Position numbers and translations under genes: made by a program. Under the pieces are notes generated by a model. It did no database searches. It had not been told where the DNA came from and saw nothing but the letters and a program-made list of their open reading frames with translations. 64,000 nt of DNA from Chryseobacterium sp. 52 (GTDB taxonomy: Bacteria; Bacteroidota; Bacteroidia; Flavobacteriales; Weeksellaceae): NCBI RefSeq assembly GCF_002754245.1, contig NZ_PEEX01000001.1, positions 4,568,001-4,632,000 of the forward strand, read 5' to 3'. Below, piece by piece: positions 1 through 8,768 of the stretch (its first letter is position 1; each line of letters begins with the position of its first letter).

Positions 1-726
1 AAGGTGACGGGTTGTGTTAGAGTTTTCAGCACGGAAAGTAGGTCCGAAAGTATAAATTCTTCCCAATCCCATGGCTGCAGTCTCCCCTTCAAGCTGTCCG
101 GAAACCGTTAAGTTTGTTTTCTTTCCAAAGAAATCCTGTGCAAAATCTATTTCCCCATCTTCTCCTCTTGGAATATTGTTCAGATCAAAGTTGGTTACCC
201 CAAACATTTCACCTGCTCCTTCTGCATCAGCTCCCGTAATAACAGGTGTATTGATATAGAAGAATTGATTTTTGTTAAAGAATGAATGCACAGCAAAACT
301 CACGGCATGACGCACTCTGAAAACAGCTCCAAATAAATTGGTTCTGAATCTTAAATGGGCCTGATCTCTTAAAACTTCCAATGAATGTTTCTTTGGTTGT
401 AAGATCGTTTTATCTCTTTCTTCTGTAAAGTTATCTCCTAAAATAATAATTTTTTTAGCAACAATTTCCACAGTCTGTCCAGCTCCCTGACTTTCTACCA
501 CTTCCCCTACTATTTTAAGAGAACTGGCTGTACTTATTTTGCTAATGATTTCTTCACTAAAATTTTCAAAATCAACAACTATCTGCAAATTATTAATTGT
601 AGAACCATCATTAAGCGCAATAAAGCGATTTGAACGGAAAGCTCTTACCCAACCGTAAACTGTAATGTCATGATGTAATACTTTTTTGTAATCCTGTAGG
701 ATTTCTTTAATCGTCTGCTTTTTCAT
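1..726 (-). CDS. asnS: Asparaginyl-tRNA synthetase, N-terminal part (cut by window edge)
   Basis: The reading frame starts at the ATG at 726 and runs off the left edge, giving 242 residues. It should charge tRNA-Asn with asparagine in the cytoplasm. The first ~110 residues look like the OB-fold anticodon-binding domain of class IIb synthetases ([17 protein letters not shown]). The class II catalytic domain follows, with [25 protein letters not shown] sequence and motif 2 near the edge (GPTFRAE followed by NTTRHL). Gly/Ala-rich [11 protein letters not shown] and the Asn-type [11 protein letters not shown] favour AsnRS over AspRS. A TAnnTTTG element lies about 40 bases upstream. The C-terminal half, including motif 3, is outside the window. 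Confidence 0.93.
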   Translation of the reverse strand, partial: MKKQTIKEILQDYKKVLHHDITVYGWVRAFRSNRFIALNDGSTINNLQIVVDFENFSEEIISKISTASSLKIVGEVVESQGAGQTVEIVAKKIIILGDNFTEERDKTILQPKKHSLEVLRDQAHLRFRTNLFGAVFRVRHAVSFAVHSFFNKNQFFYINTPVITGADAEGAGEMFGVTNFDLNNIPRGEDGEIDFAQDFFGKKTNLTVSGQLEGETAAMGLGRIYTFGPTFRAENSNTTRHL

Positions 727-764
727 TTGTTGATTATAAATTTTCTTATAAAAATTAACGTCTG

Positions 765-772
765 CAAAGTTA
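765..772 (-). promoter_or_regulatory. Candidate -7 element for asnS
   Basis: Read on the minus strand the bases are TAACTTTG, matching the Bacteroidetes -7 consensus TAnnTTTG, 38 bases before the asnS start. No clear -33 TTG was found at the usual spacing. Confidence 0.4.
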
Positions 773-773
773 C

Positions 774-805
774 AAAAAAACAGCGCAACTTGAAGATTAC
801 GCTGT
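774..805 (-). terminator. Intrinsic terminator after the CDP-alcohol phosphatidyltransferase gene
   Basis: An inverted repeat ACAGCG...CGCTGT (780-785 with 800-805), extended by further pairing inside the loop, is followed on the minus strand by a run of seven T. It separates the upstream minus-strand operon from asnS. Confidence 0.6.
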
Positions 806-862
806 CTTTTTAAAAAATCATTTATCAAAATAGATCACCAAAAACTATGCTCTAAATATTAT

Positions 863-1462
863 TTAATTAAAGAATATGGTCTTTTTTCTCACTTTTCCGT
901 TTCGGATTTTCCAGGCGTGATAGGAACTCGGTACGTCATATTGCCATTTTGGAAGCAGCAAAACAATTAAAATCACGTCAATATGAGAGACAAATCCCAA
1001 TCCTACTGTAAGATAAAATGCCCATCCTGCCTGTTGAAAGCCGATTAAATAAGTAAAAGCAATCAGCAGACTCAGCCCCCACATTTTTGATACAAAAGCA
1101 TGAGTACAGGTTTCTTTACCAAATTTCCAGATACTGACAATATAGCAAAGTGCCTCCATGACGAAAATTAAAAGAATTCCCTGCCATTCATTTTTAATTA
1201 ATTCAGGGTTCAGAAAATAGGCTGCAAACCCTAATGAAAGCCAGAAAATCAGATCTGTCTGGCTGTCTAATCTTCTTAATTTCTCTGATGAAACCCCTAC
1301 TTTTCGTGCAATAATTCCATCGAATATATCGGTTAACAATCCGAAATACATGAGTCCTAAAATTAAGAATCTTGATTCTGTGCCTTTGAAATAGGCTAAA
1401 GAAATAATAATTGGTGCCAGAATGAATCTTATGGCGATTAAAATATAAGGTATTGTTTTCAT
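863..1462 (-). CDS. CDP-alcohol phosphatidyltransferase family membrane protein
   Basis: A 199-residue polytopic membrane protein with about five to six hydrophobic segments. Members of this family transfer a phospho-alcohol from a CDP-alcohol to a lipid or polyol acceptor. The signature spans residues ~45-70: the first Asp pair and DG..AR are present (DIFDGIIARK), as are the last two Asp (LDSQTD). The Gly normally found eight residues after the Arg is Leu here. The four metal-binding Asp therefore remain, while one small residue of the active site has changed. The ATG overlaps the stop of the upstream gene by four bases (ATGA), so the two are probably translationally coupled. Its alcohol substrate cannot be told. 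A canonical relative (pssA) lies at the right edge of the window. Confidence 0.82.
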   Translation of the reverse strand: MKTIPYILIAIRFILAPIIISLAYFKGTESRFLILGLMYFGLLTDIFDGIIARKVGVSSEKLRRLDSQTDLIFWLSLGFAAYFLNPELIKNEWQGILLIFVMEALCYIVSIWKFGKETCTHAFVSKMWGLSLLIAFTYLIGFQQAGWAFYLTVGLGFVSHIDVILIVLLLPKWQYDVPSSYHAWKIRNGKVRKKTIFFN

Positions 1463-2100
1463 GACTTTTTATTTTTAAAATTCCAATTGATTAAAGGAAA
1501 TTTTCTTCTTTCATTTTCATTCCAAAAACCAATCTGTATTCCTCTTGAATCTTTACACACATTAATCAAAGCAACCTGAACACCCCTGCATTTTCTACTT
1601 ACATTCGCAAAAGTAGATATGGCAACCCCTTTTGTAGTATGATGAAAATTATACAATGGCGAAACAGCAACTCCATTGATAACTGATGGTGCACTGATAT
1701 TGCTTGACACACTTACTTCCAATCCGTTAGTAACCGTCGGCTCCATGTTGATTATGGATAGCTGCATTCCGTTAATTGTATTCATTTTAGCAGGTAAAGG
1801 TTCTAAACCAATATCATTCATTGCCCAATTATCAATGGATGTAATATTAACAAGCAGTAACGCAGGAAAGAAAATTCCCAAACCATTAAATCCCAATCCA
1901 ACCCCATTAACTTTTTTAGGCTGTATTTCATTATCGATTTCATCATAATATTTAATAAGCATTCCATTAACATTTTTAGTTTCTTTCGAAGGCGAAAAAG
2001 CAATAAACCTAGGCCTATCCAGTTGAGTATGTAAACTGTCCTGGGCATTCATAATACATCCTGTAAAAAGGCTGAGTATCAGCAAAATTTTTGTTTTCAT
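1459..2100 (-). CDS. Secreted repeat protein of the LA_2272-like surface repeat type
   Basis: A 213-residue protein with an N-terminal signal peptide ending near NAQD (residues ~1-20). The rest carries degenerate repeats built on NG(V/M/L)-x-(V/L)S and RG(V/I)Q-(V/I): NGVGLGF, NGMQLSI, NGLEVSV, NGVAVSP, KGVAIST, RGVQVAL, RGIQIGF. Such NGv/RGvq ladders are known from LA_2272-family surface repeat proteins common in Bacteroidota and are thought to form beta structures at the outer membrane; function is unknown. It lies between an upstream envelope gene (11-base gap) and the phosphatidyltransferase (4-base overlap), as in one operon. The family call rests on repeat appearance only. Confidence 0.6.
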   Translation of the reverse strand: MKTKILLILSLFTGCIMNAQDSLHTQLDRPRFIAFSPSKETKNVNGMLIKYYDEIDNEIQPKKVNGVGLGFNGLGIFFPALLLVNITSIDNWAMNDIGLEPLPAKMNTINGMQLSIINMEPTVTNGLEVSVSSNISAPSVINGVAVSPLYNFHHTTKGVAISTFANVSRKCRGVQVALINVCKDSRGIQIGFWNENERRKFPLINWNFKNKKS

Positions 2101-2111
2101 AACTTTTTATT

Positions 2112-2582
2112 TTAAAATCCAATTTTCAGTTTTCCGTAAGCATTATCGTCACCGGTCAACCTGAATGTCAAACCTATAGTAAAGCCTTTAATCGGCATTT
2201 TTTCTTTTTGATAGGGTAAAGAATAACCAATACCTACATCCAGAAAATTAAGGAATGAAATTCCACCCATTATATATGCGTGAGAGAATGAACTTCCTGT
2301 TTTTAGAAAATAGCCTGATTCTGTATTATAATTAATATGTAAATCAGGTAAAACCTGTAGTCGCTCATTATGATAAACCACCCCCAAACCGGTCCCCAAA
2401 AAGAGCTTATCCGCATTTCCGGAATTGTTCAGAAACCATTCTAATCCAATTTTCATCTGATTTCGGTTGGCATAAGAATAATCTACATAATAAATGGGCT
2501 GCCATTTCTGAGCAGAAAAAAATCCGCCACAAAGTATTACTGTCAATAATGCAATCTTGTTTTTCACCTCTATAATTTTCAT
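2112..2582 (-). CDS. Predicted outer-membrane beta-rich protein, function unknown
   Basis: A 156-residue protein starting at the ATG at 2582; a TTG one codon earlier is less likely. A signal peptide (VILCGGFFSAQ, cleaved near residue 24) is followed by alternating hydrophobic/polar strands with Tyr/Gly turns and a C-terminal KLKIGF ending in Phe. This is the pattern of a small outer-membrane barrel of about eight strands. It is the first gene of the three-gene minus-strand run ending with the CDP-alcohol phosphatidyltransferase. No family was recognised. Confidence 0.6.
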   Translation of the reverse strand: MKIIEVKNKIALLTVILCGGFFSAQKWQPIYYVDYSYANRNQMKIGLEWFLNNSGNADKLFLGTGLGVVYHNERLQVLPDLHINYNTESGYFLKTGSSFSHAYIMGGISFLNFLDVGIGYSLPYQKEKMPIKGFTIGLTFRLTGDDNAYGKLKIGF

Positions 2583-2638
2583 CAAAAATAATTGGAGTCT
2601 GTCCCAATATAAATGTGCAAAAACATTAATATTTTTAC

Positions 2639-2646
2639 TAGATTTG
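2639..2646 (+). promoter_or_regulatory. Candidate -7 element for the HTH/AraC regulator pair
   Basis: TAGATTTG matches TAnnTTTG, 16 bases before the ATG at 2663, predicting a very short 5' leader. An imperfect -33 (TGTG) lies about 21 bases upstream. Confidence 0.4.
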
Positions 2647-2662
2647 TGAAAATCACAAAAAC

Positions 2663-3607
2663 ATGTATCAGGAGCTGTTACTTAAGGAAATCCGCAGAAA
2701 AATTGGTGATAAGTCTTTGAATGATGAGATTGCCAATATTCTTAATATAAGTTATGATGCAGCGCACAGAAGAACATCTCTGAAGGCAAAGTTCAGTTTT
2801 GAAGAAGCTTTGGAACTGGCAAAATATTACCAGATTTCTCTCAATCAGTTTATCACTTCTGATCACCAGATTGTGGTTCAGAAAACCTCCGTCGTGAACG
2901 AAACAGAAGATCTACAGTCTTTTTTTCAGAATAATCTCAGCATTTTTGAAAATCTGCCGCTTTCTGATGAGATGACTATTTATTATTCTGCCAAGGATAT
3001 TCCTTTCTTTTATACGCTTTCGGATACACTGCTTTCCCGTTTTAAAATTTATGTCTGGATGAATCTGCTTAACGCAAAGCAGGTTTTTATTCCTTTCCTG
3101 CAATTCTCCCCTCCCTATTTTGAATCAAATACACAGGAACTTAAGAAAAAATATGAAGCACAAAATGTAGTGGAATTATGGAATGACAGAACCATTTCCA
3201 GTATTCTGCAACAGATTATATTCTATTATGAAACCGGACTTTTACAAAAAAATGAAGGCCAAATTATCCTGAAAGAGCTGAAAGAATTGATAGAAAATAT
3301 TGAACAGAAAACAGAAACCAATCCAAAATTTCACTTATATGAAAATGAACTGATGCATCTTTCCAATGACATCTTTTTTCATCATCCCAACCAATCCCTT
3401 TTTGCCTTACCTGCGAATATGTTTGGGTATATTTTGATTAATGATGCAAAAACCTGTCATGAAACCAAGAACTATTTTGAACATCAGATTAAAAATTCAA
3501 AATCTCTGAACACTTCCGGAAACCGGGACAGGAAAATATTTTTCAATAAAATGTATGAACAGATTGAAAATTTAAAACAAAAATTACAAAATGGACACAC
3601 TTCATAA
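2663..3607 (+). CDS. Helix-turn-helix transcriptional regulator with long C-terminal domain
   Basis: A 314-residue cytoplasmic protein. Residues ~5-65 form a Cro/C1-type or BetR-like HTH (IRRKIGDKSLNDEIANIL, SYDAAHRR, FEEALELAKYY). The remaining ~250 residues are mostly helical with aromatic clusters and are probably a ligand or partner domain. No membrane segment is visible. Its last 17 bases overlap the start of the AraC-type gene in another frame, so the two are co-transcribed and probably made in a fixed ratio. Regulators of this shape are frequent in Flavobacteriia; targets are unknown, although the adjacent serine hydrolase and lipoprotein are obvious candidates. Confidence 0.75.
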   Translation: MYQELLLKEIRRKIGDKSLNDEIANILNISYDAAHRRTSLKAKFSFEEALELAKYYQISLNQFITSDHQIVVQKTSVVNETEDLQSFFQNNLSIFENLPLSDEMTIYYSAKDIPFFYTLSDTLLSRFKIYVWMNLLNAKQVFIPFLQFSPPYFESNTQELKKKYEAQNVVELWNDRTISSILQQIIFYYETGLLQKNEGQIILKELKELIENIEQKTETNPKFHLYENELMHLSNDIFFHHPNQSLFALPANMFGYILINDAKTCHETKNYFEHQIKNSKSLNTSGNRDRKIFFNKMYEQIENLKQKLQNGHTS

Positions 3608-4394
3608 TGGTGAATTTTTCGGACAAACTAATGAAACCCTGCGTTTTGACGGATTGACCATTACTGATACAGAATATACGCATCCTTACGTCGACTGGCA
3701 TTATCATGAAAATGCTTATTTTACTTTTCTGCTGCAGGGAAATATGACGGAAGGCAACAAAAAAGAAACCTACGATTGTCCGGCAGGAACACTCCTCTAC
3801 CATCATTGGGAAGATGCACATTACAACATCAAACCGGAGATTTTCACGAGAGGATTTCACCTTGAAGTTACCGAAAGCTGGTTTGAAAAATTTCAGATTT
3901 CCAAAGACTCCATTGAAGGGAGTTTTAACCTGAAGAATCCTGCTTTAAAATTGTTAATGTATAAGATTTTCAGAGAAACAAAAAATAAGGATTTATCTTT
4001 TGAACTTTCTGTTCATCAACTTTTACTTAATATTTTCAGTGAGTTATCTGACAAGGATGAAAATTCTGATAAAAAGCCCAAATGGGTAGGCAAAGTTGAT
4101 GAAATGCTGCATGAAAATTTTACAGAAAAACTAAACCTGACAGCACTTTCAAAGAGTTTAGATATCCATCCTGTCCATTTGAGCCGGGGTTTTCAGAAAC
4201 ATTTTCACTGTACTTTAGGGGAGTATATCAGAAAACTGAAAATCAGTCAATCTTTAACGCTGCTGAATACCCGTCAATCTTTGGCTGAAGTGGCACTGGA
4301 ATGCGGTTTTGCTGACCAAAGCCATTTTATCCGGTCATTCAGAGAAAATATAGGAATCACACCTTTGCAATACAAAAATCTTCTGAAGAAGTAA
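3591..4394 (+). CDS. AraC-family transcriptional regulator
   Basis: A 267-residue regulator. The N-terminal ~130 residues resemble a cupin sensor domain (WHYHENAYFTFLLQG, PAGTLLYHHWEDAHYN), with several His that could bind a metal or small ligand. Residues ~165-265 carry the double HTH of AraC/XylS proteins, ending in ALECGFADQSHFIRSFRE and GITPLQYK, the usual second-helix signature. Its start lies inside the 3' end of the preceding HTH gene (17-base overlap). It probably controls neighbouring genes, but no operator was identified. Confidence 0.88.
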   Translation: MDTLHNGEFFGQTNETLRFDGLTITDTEYTHPYVDWHYHENAYFTFLLQGNMTEGNKKETYDCPAGTLLYHHWEDAHYNIKPEIFTRGFHLEVTESWFEKFQISKDSIEGSFNLKNPALKLLMYKIFRETKNKDLSFELSVHQLLLNIFSELSDKDENSDKKPKWVGKVDEMLHENFTEKLNLTALSKSLDIHPVHLSRGFQKHFHCTLGEYIRKLKISQSLTLLNTRQSLAEVALECGFADQSHFIRSFRENIGITPLQYKNLLKK

Positions 4395-4460
4395 GGATGT
4401 TAATTTCATTCTATTTTTCATCAAAGCTGATTTGTATTTTTGCTCAAATAAAATATTAAA

Positions 4461-6107
4461 ATGAAATCCATTCTACTGCTTGTTTTACTTCTTGTTTCAG
4501 GGCTTTCTTTTGGTCAGACCAAAAATAGTACAGATGCTGAAACCATTGTAAATCCTATTCACAAAAAAAACATCAAAACCATTGTTTTCTTAGATAAAAC
4601 ACTTCCTTTAGATCAGATAAAAGAATCTGATTTTCTTAAAACTACGGTATTTCAGGAAGATAAAGATCTTAGTATCCGTATTTTCATGGATAATTCTCTG
4701 GTGAATTATTTACATCAGATTGATCCTTCTTTATCATCCGATGAATTACTGAAAAAAGGAAATTATCAATTCAATTTCTTTGTTGACGGAAAATTGCTCT
4801 ATACTGAGAATTTGAATACCGGAGCAGGGAAAACGGAAGACAAAATGAAGAAAACCACGTTTACAATTCCTTTATTAACTTCAAAAAATGAAGATTCATG
4901 GGGGAAATATCTGTGGATGAGATTCTATCTTGCCAATGGCGGAATTGATGCACTGGAAGAAGGAAATCACCTTTTAAAAATCGAAATAAAGCCCTATTTA
5001 AAGACTTCATCTTTAAAGGTTGGAAATACTATTGCAGCTGGAGAGATTCATTTAACAGTTCCTAAAAAAAATATTGCAGAGGAGCAGATTGCTATTCAAA
5101 AGATACAGCCTAACAGCGGATGGAAAATTTCTGATGAAAAATTGAATAAAGAAAAAATAAGGCTTTTAAATAAAAAAATTGCAGAGAACAGATTCAGGGA
5201 AATCACCAGTATTGTGGTCATTAAAAATGAAAAGCTGCTTTTGGAGGAATATTTCAACCAGTCCGGGAGAGATACTTTGCAGGATACGCGCTCCGTTGGA
5301 AAATCTTTTGCTTCAACCATGATGGGGATCGCTATTAAAGACGGGTATTTTAAAAGTGAAAATCAAATGCTGAAAGAGTTTTACGATATGAAGAAATTTT
5401 CCAATTATTCATCCGGTAAAGACAGTATCACGATCAAAAGTCTGCTGACCATGAGCTCAGGAATTGATGGAAATGATATGGATGACTCCTCACCCGGAAA
5501 TGAAGAGAATATGTATCCTACTGAAAATTGGGTAAAATTTGCACTGGATCTGCCCATGACAACAAATAAACCCGGAAAAGTCTGGAGTTATTTTACTGCA
5601 GGAGTGGTGGCGACAGGAGATATTGTAGACCAGAGGGTTCCAAAAGGGCTGGAGAATTATGCTGAACAAAAGTTATTTCAACCTCTTGGAATTACAAAAT
5701 ACAAATGGCAATTTACTCCACAGCACAAGCCTTCTCTAGCTGGCGGACTGCGTATGAAGACCTTAGATTTTGCAAAATTCGGGCAGCTTTATAAAAACAA
5801 CGGAATGTGGAACGGCCAACGTATTATCGATAATAATTGGGTAAAGAAATCTTTCACCAATTATTTCACAGCTGATCAGGATTCTGAGGGCTACGGATAT
5901 TTATTCTGGAGAAAGGTGTATAAAGTAGGAAGCAAAAATTTTGAAGCCTATCAGTCCAGCGGAAACGGAGGAAACAAAGTCATTATATTTACAGAAATCC
6001 CTGTCGTGATCGTTATTACAGCAAAAGCATACAACAAGCCTTATGGTCATGCACAGTCTGAAAAAATAGTTCAGGAGTATCTGCTTCCGGCAATGGGTAA
6101 GGAGTGA
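4461..6107 (+). CDS. Serine hydrolase (beta-lactamase/PBP-like fold) with N-terminal extension
   Basis: A 548-residue exported protein with a signal peptide (LLVSGLSFGQ). Residues ~25-210 form an extra N-terminal region of unknown fold. From ~235 to the end is a beta-lactamase-related hydrolase: SxxK is S278-V-G-K281, and a YFT triad replaces the usual Y-x-N. The third box is not an obvious KTG or HGG; the region SSGNGGNK may serve. Such periplasmic enzymes hydrolyse peptides, esters or D-amino-acid amides; substrate unknown. It lies 66 bases after the AraC gene and 57 before a lipoprotein on the same strand. TATTTTTG at 4435-4442 is a possible -7 element, giving it its own promoter. Confidence 0.8.
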   Translation: MKSILLLVLLLVSGLSFGQTKNSTDAETIVNPIHKKNIKTIVFLDKTLPLDQIKESDFLKTTVFQEDKDLSIRIFMDNSLVNYLHQIDPSLSSDELLKKGNYQFNFFVDGKLLYTENLNTGAGKTEDKMKKTTFTIPLLTSKNEDSWGKYLWMRFYLANGGIDALEEGNHLLKIEIKPYLKTSSLKVGNTIAAGEIHLTVPKKNIAEEQIAIQKIQPNSGWKISDEKLNKEKIRLLNKKIAENRFREITSIVVIKNEKLLLEEYFNQSGRDTLQDTRSVGKSFASTMMGIAIKDGYFKSENQMLKEFYDMKKFSNYSSGKDSITIKSLLTMSSGIDGNDMDDSSPGNEENMYPTENWVKFALDLPMTTNKPGKVWSYFTAGVVATGDIVDQRVPKGLENYAEQKLFQPLGITKYKWQFTPQHKPSLAGGLRMKTLDFAKFGQLYKNNGMWNGQRIIDNNWVKKSFTNYFTADQDSEGYGYLFWRKVYKVGSKNFEAYQSSGNGGNKVIIFTEIPVVIVITAKAYNKPYGHAQSEKIVQEYLLPAMGKE

Positions 6108-6164
6108 TAATTGTTCAGGGATCACCAGATAGGATGAAAAATGTATCTTTAGTAAAAATAAACC

Positions 6165-7214
6165 ATGAGGATTTCACTTTTACTGTCACTTTTCATCCTA
6201 TCATCATGTTATAGCCCTAAAACGGATGTAGAACCGGACAAACATCCTGAAATCCCTGAATTCCCCAATTTTTCCGACAAAACAGTAGTTTTGGAGAAGG
6301 TGATGGAGCTTCCCCTTTCCCAGAAAGAGAACTGTACTTATCTCGTGAAGGGTAATTATCTTTTTGTATATAATTTCCCAACATTAGATTCTTACAAAAA
6401 TGACACGAACAGGCTTTTTATCATTAATGAAGGCAAGCTGGCTATTTTTGAAACATGGAAAAACAGACCGGATATCAATAACCTTGCTTTTATGGATGAA
6501 GCAGGTAATGTATATGCTAATAACAGGAAATATATCGCTCCGGATTTCCGCTACAAAAAAATCCTCCCTTTCTACGATCTGAACACTATTACAAAAAAAT
6601 ATGAGCATCTTTTCCATGTCGGTGAATCTGAAAAAGACTCTGCTTTATTCAGAAAAATAGGAGATGAACAGGCTGCTCTTCAAAAAAACATTTTGGATCA
6701 GGCAGATCAGATTCTGATGGTTGCGGATGATATGAATTCCGAAATCATGGATTATGCAGCATACGGTGATAGTTATCTGTTTAATCCCGGACAGAAAAAT
6801 ACGTATTTTGTATCTTCCAACTTATTACAAGAACTGAAAACAAAAGATGCTGCAGTGGAAAATGATCCTGTCTATATTAAGCTTCGCCCTAAGATAAAAC
6901 TTCTACAAAATGAGAACAGTTTCTCACCTGAAATCAGGAAAGAATACATAGATTCTGTTTCGTTTACAATAAAGGATAAAATTGTGTCAGGGAACCAATG
7001 GTTCAGCACAGGGAATCATTTTGTAGGCTCTTTCGGATATACTCCGGTGTATATGTATTATTATGATGTGAAAGTTGGAAATAAAACGGTTTCCACCAAA
7101 GAGGATCACACAAAAATAATGACTTCAGATCCTATACAGACGAAGGCGGGAAAATATTTTCTGGTAAGTAATGTGAAAGAGGGTAAGTTTCAGATCTATT
7201 ATCTGAGAAACTAA
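6165..7214 (+). CDS. Lipoprotein, function unknown
   Basis: A 349-residue protein with a type II signal peptide: a short charged start, a hydrophobic core and the lipobox LSSC at about residue 15, so it is probably anchored in a membrane facing the periplasm. The body contains beta-propeller-like segments (YLVKGNYLFVYNF, FIINEGKLAIFE), but no repeat is regular enough to name. It follows the serine hydrolase on the same strand and ends directly beside rimM on the other strand (adjacent stops). No family was recognised. Confidence 0.65.
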   Translation: MRISLLLSLFILSSCYSPKTDVEPDKHPEIPEFPNFSDKTVVLEKVMELPLSQKENCTYLVKGNYLFVYNFPTLDSYKNDTNRLFIINEGKLAIFETWKNRPDINNLAFMDEAGNVYANNRKYIAPDFRYKKILPFYDLNTITKKYEHLFHVGESEKDSALFRKIGDEQAALQKNILDQADQILMVADDMNSEIMDYAAYGDSYLFNPGQKNTYFVSSNLLQELKTKDAAVENDPVYIKLRPKIKLLQNENSFSPEIRKEYIDSVSFTIKDKIVSGNQWFSTGNHFVGSFGYTPVYMYYYDVKVGNKTVSTKEDHTKIMTSDPIQTKAGKYFLVSNVKEGKFQIYYLRN

Positions 7215-7757
7215 TTATTCGTCTTTTTTAGAGGAAACTAAAAAAACGTCGATAAGTCCTTCCGGAAGTTGCATTTTGATGAATCTTTCTTCTCTGTTTA
7301 CCTCCATAATCCAGTCTTTGATGATAGGAATTACCACTTCTTTTCCGTCCAGATTGGTGACGAAATAGTTTTGGGCAGTCTGATCATTCACAGATCTTAT
7401 CACACCACATTCGTTATCATTTTCATCAAGGATATCAAAACCTATGATTTCATGATAATAAAACTGTTTTCCGGAAAGTGATGGAAGTGAAGCAAGCGGT
7501 AAGAAAACGCTTTTCCCTAAAGATTGGTCTACCAATGCTTCAGAAGAATTTTTAAAAGCAAGATTCAGAGCATCATTTTTGCTCCATGCCGTTTTTTCAA
7601 TAAAAAATGGAACCAATAATCCGTTGATTTCAACGAATATTGATTCCAATTTATTGTAAAGCTCGGGTTGATCGGTATCCAATTTAAGGATAACATTTCC
7701 CGCAAGGCCATGTCTGCGTGTGATTTTTCCTAGTAAATAGCAATCTTCTTTACGCAT
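7215..7757 (-). CDS. rimM: Ribosome maturation factor RimM
   Basis: A 180-residue protein that assists maturation of the 30S head and binds ribosomal protein S19. The N-terminal RimM domain starts with LLGKITRRHGLAGNVILK, matching the family's GKI...HGLKGEV-like opening. The C-terminal PRC-barrel region holds YYHEIIGFDILDENDNECG and ends in LPEGLIDVF (family: LPEGLLDL). It lies 11 bases downstream of rpsP, the usual order. Confidence 0.95.
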   Translation of the reverse strand: MRKEDCYLLGKITRRHGLAGNVILKLDTDQPELYNKLESIFVEINGLLVPFFIEKTAWSKNDALNLAFKNSSEALVDQSLGKSVFLPLASLPSLSGKQFYYHEIIGFDILDENDNECGVIRSVNDQTAQNYFVTNLDGKEVVIPIIKDWIMEVNREERFIKMQLPEGLIDVFLVSSKKDE

Positions 7758-7768
7758 ACAGGTTATTT

Positions 7769-8332
7769 TTAAGCTTCAGGGGTTTCTTCAGTTTCAGCAG
7801 CAGGAGCTTCTCCTTCTGTAGCTTCAACAACTTCTTCAGCAGGTGCGTTAGCAGCTTCTTCAGCAGCTTTAGCATCAGCTTCAAGTTGTGCAGCAGCAGC
7901 AATTCTAGCTTCGTTTACTTTAGCTTCAGCGTCTAAAGCAGCTTTCTTAGCGTCAGCCTGAGCTTTAGTTACACCTTCTACTTTACCTTGTACTTTTTGT
8001 TCTTTAGCTTCTAACCAAGCACCGAATCTTTTTTCAGCTTCAGCCTCATCAAAAGAACCTTTAGCAACACCACCTTGTAAGTGTTTCTTGTAAAGTACTC
8101 CTTTGTAAGAAAGAATAGCTCTTGCAGTATCAGTCGGTTGAGCACCGTTGTTTAACCACTTTACAGCAGAGTCAACGTTCAAATCGATAGTCGCAGGGTT
8201 AGTAATTGGGTTGTAAGTACCTAGTTTTTCGATGAATCTACCATCTCTTCTTGCTCTAGCATCTGCAACCACGATGTGGAAAAAAGGCTTACCTTTTTTA
8301 CCGTGTCTTTGTAATCTGATTTTTACTGACAT
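7769..8332 (-). CDS. rpsP: 30S ribosomal protein S16 with long Ala/Glu-rich tail
   Basis: The start is the ATG at 8332 (MSVKIRLQRHGKKGKPFF), giving 187 residues; an in-frame upstream extension to 8410 lacks S16 similarity. Residues ~1-80 are the S16 fold, including VVADARARRDGRFIEKLG and YNP. Residues ~80-187 form a low-complexity Ala/Glu/Lys tail that in most other phyla is absent or short; long tails are usual in Bacteroidota. It is the first gene of the rpsP-rimM operon, with a good -7 element 50 bases upstream. Confidence 0.96.
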   Translation of the reverse strand: MSVKIRLQRHGKKGKPFFHIVVADARARRDGRFIEKLGTYNPITNPATIDLNVDSAVKWLNNGAQPTDTARAILSYKGVLYKKHLQGGVAKGSFDEAEAEKRFGAWLEAKEQKVQGKVEGVTKAQADAKKAALDAEAKVNEARIAAAAQLEADAKAAEEAANAPAEEVVEATEGEAPAAETEETPEA

Positions 8333-8389
8333 AATGTTGTGAATTTTACGGGAACTCGTCCCAGTTAAATATTTAAGAGTGCAAAGATA
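8333..8389 (-). promoter_or_regulatory. rpsP promoter -7 element and 5' leader with small hairpin
   Basis: Bases 8382-8389 read TATCTTTG on the minus strand, a perfect TAnnTTTG. The leader between it and the ATG contains GGGA-CGAGT-TCCC, which can fold into a small hairpin about 20 bases before the start codon. Ribosomal-protein leaders can bind the protein for feedback control; whether this one does is an inference. Confidence 0.4.
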
Positions 8390-8507
8390 ATAAAAAAAAC
8401 TAATCCCCACATATAATAAATTACGTTCTACAATATTTAATTTAAAATTTTTATTGCAGTCCGATAATTACTGGAAAAATCGGGATATTTGCCTATAAAA
8501 CAAAGGA

Positions 8508-8768
8508 ATGCTAAAAAACATATTTTTGATCTTTATTTTTTTATCTGCTGTACCATTTCAAAGTCAGACCAAAGAAGACAAAATAAATACATTACTTGAT
8601 ACTTATAGTCGTATGGACCGTTTTAACGGAAGCGTTTTAGTGGCAGAAAAAGGAAAAATAATTTTCGAAAAAAGTTTTGGTATTCAGGATTTTCAAACCC
8701 AAGAAAGAAATACCAACCAGAGCGTATACCGCATTTATTCTATAACAAAAACATTTCCGGCAAAATAA
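8508..8768 (+). pseudogene. Serine hydrolase gene remnant (N-terminal 86 codons only)
   Basis: The frame starts with a signal peptide (FLSAVPFQSQ) and the opening of a beta-lactamase-type serine hydrolase: FNGSVLVAEKGKIIFEKSFG is the usual first strand pair, and S-I-T-K just before the break is the SxxK catalytic box. The frame then stops after FPAK. Family members run for 350-500 residues, so more than three quarters is missing. The sequence after the stop belongs to an unrelated gene in another frame, so this is the 5' stump of a deletion rather than a small gene. Confidence 0.78.

Noticed and set aside
8411..8507. CRISPR-like or tRNA element between rpsP and the hydrolase stump
   Set aside because: No repeats or cloverleaf; AT-rich spacer.
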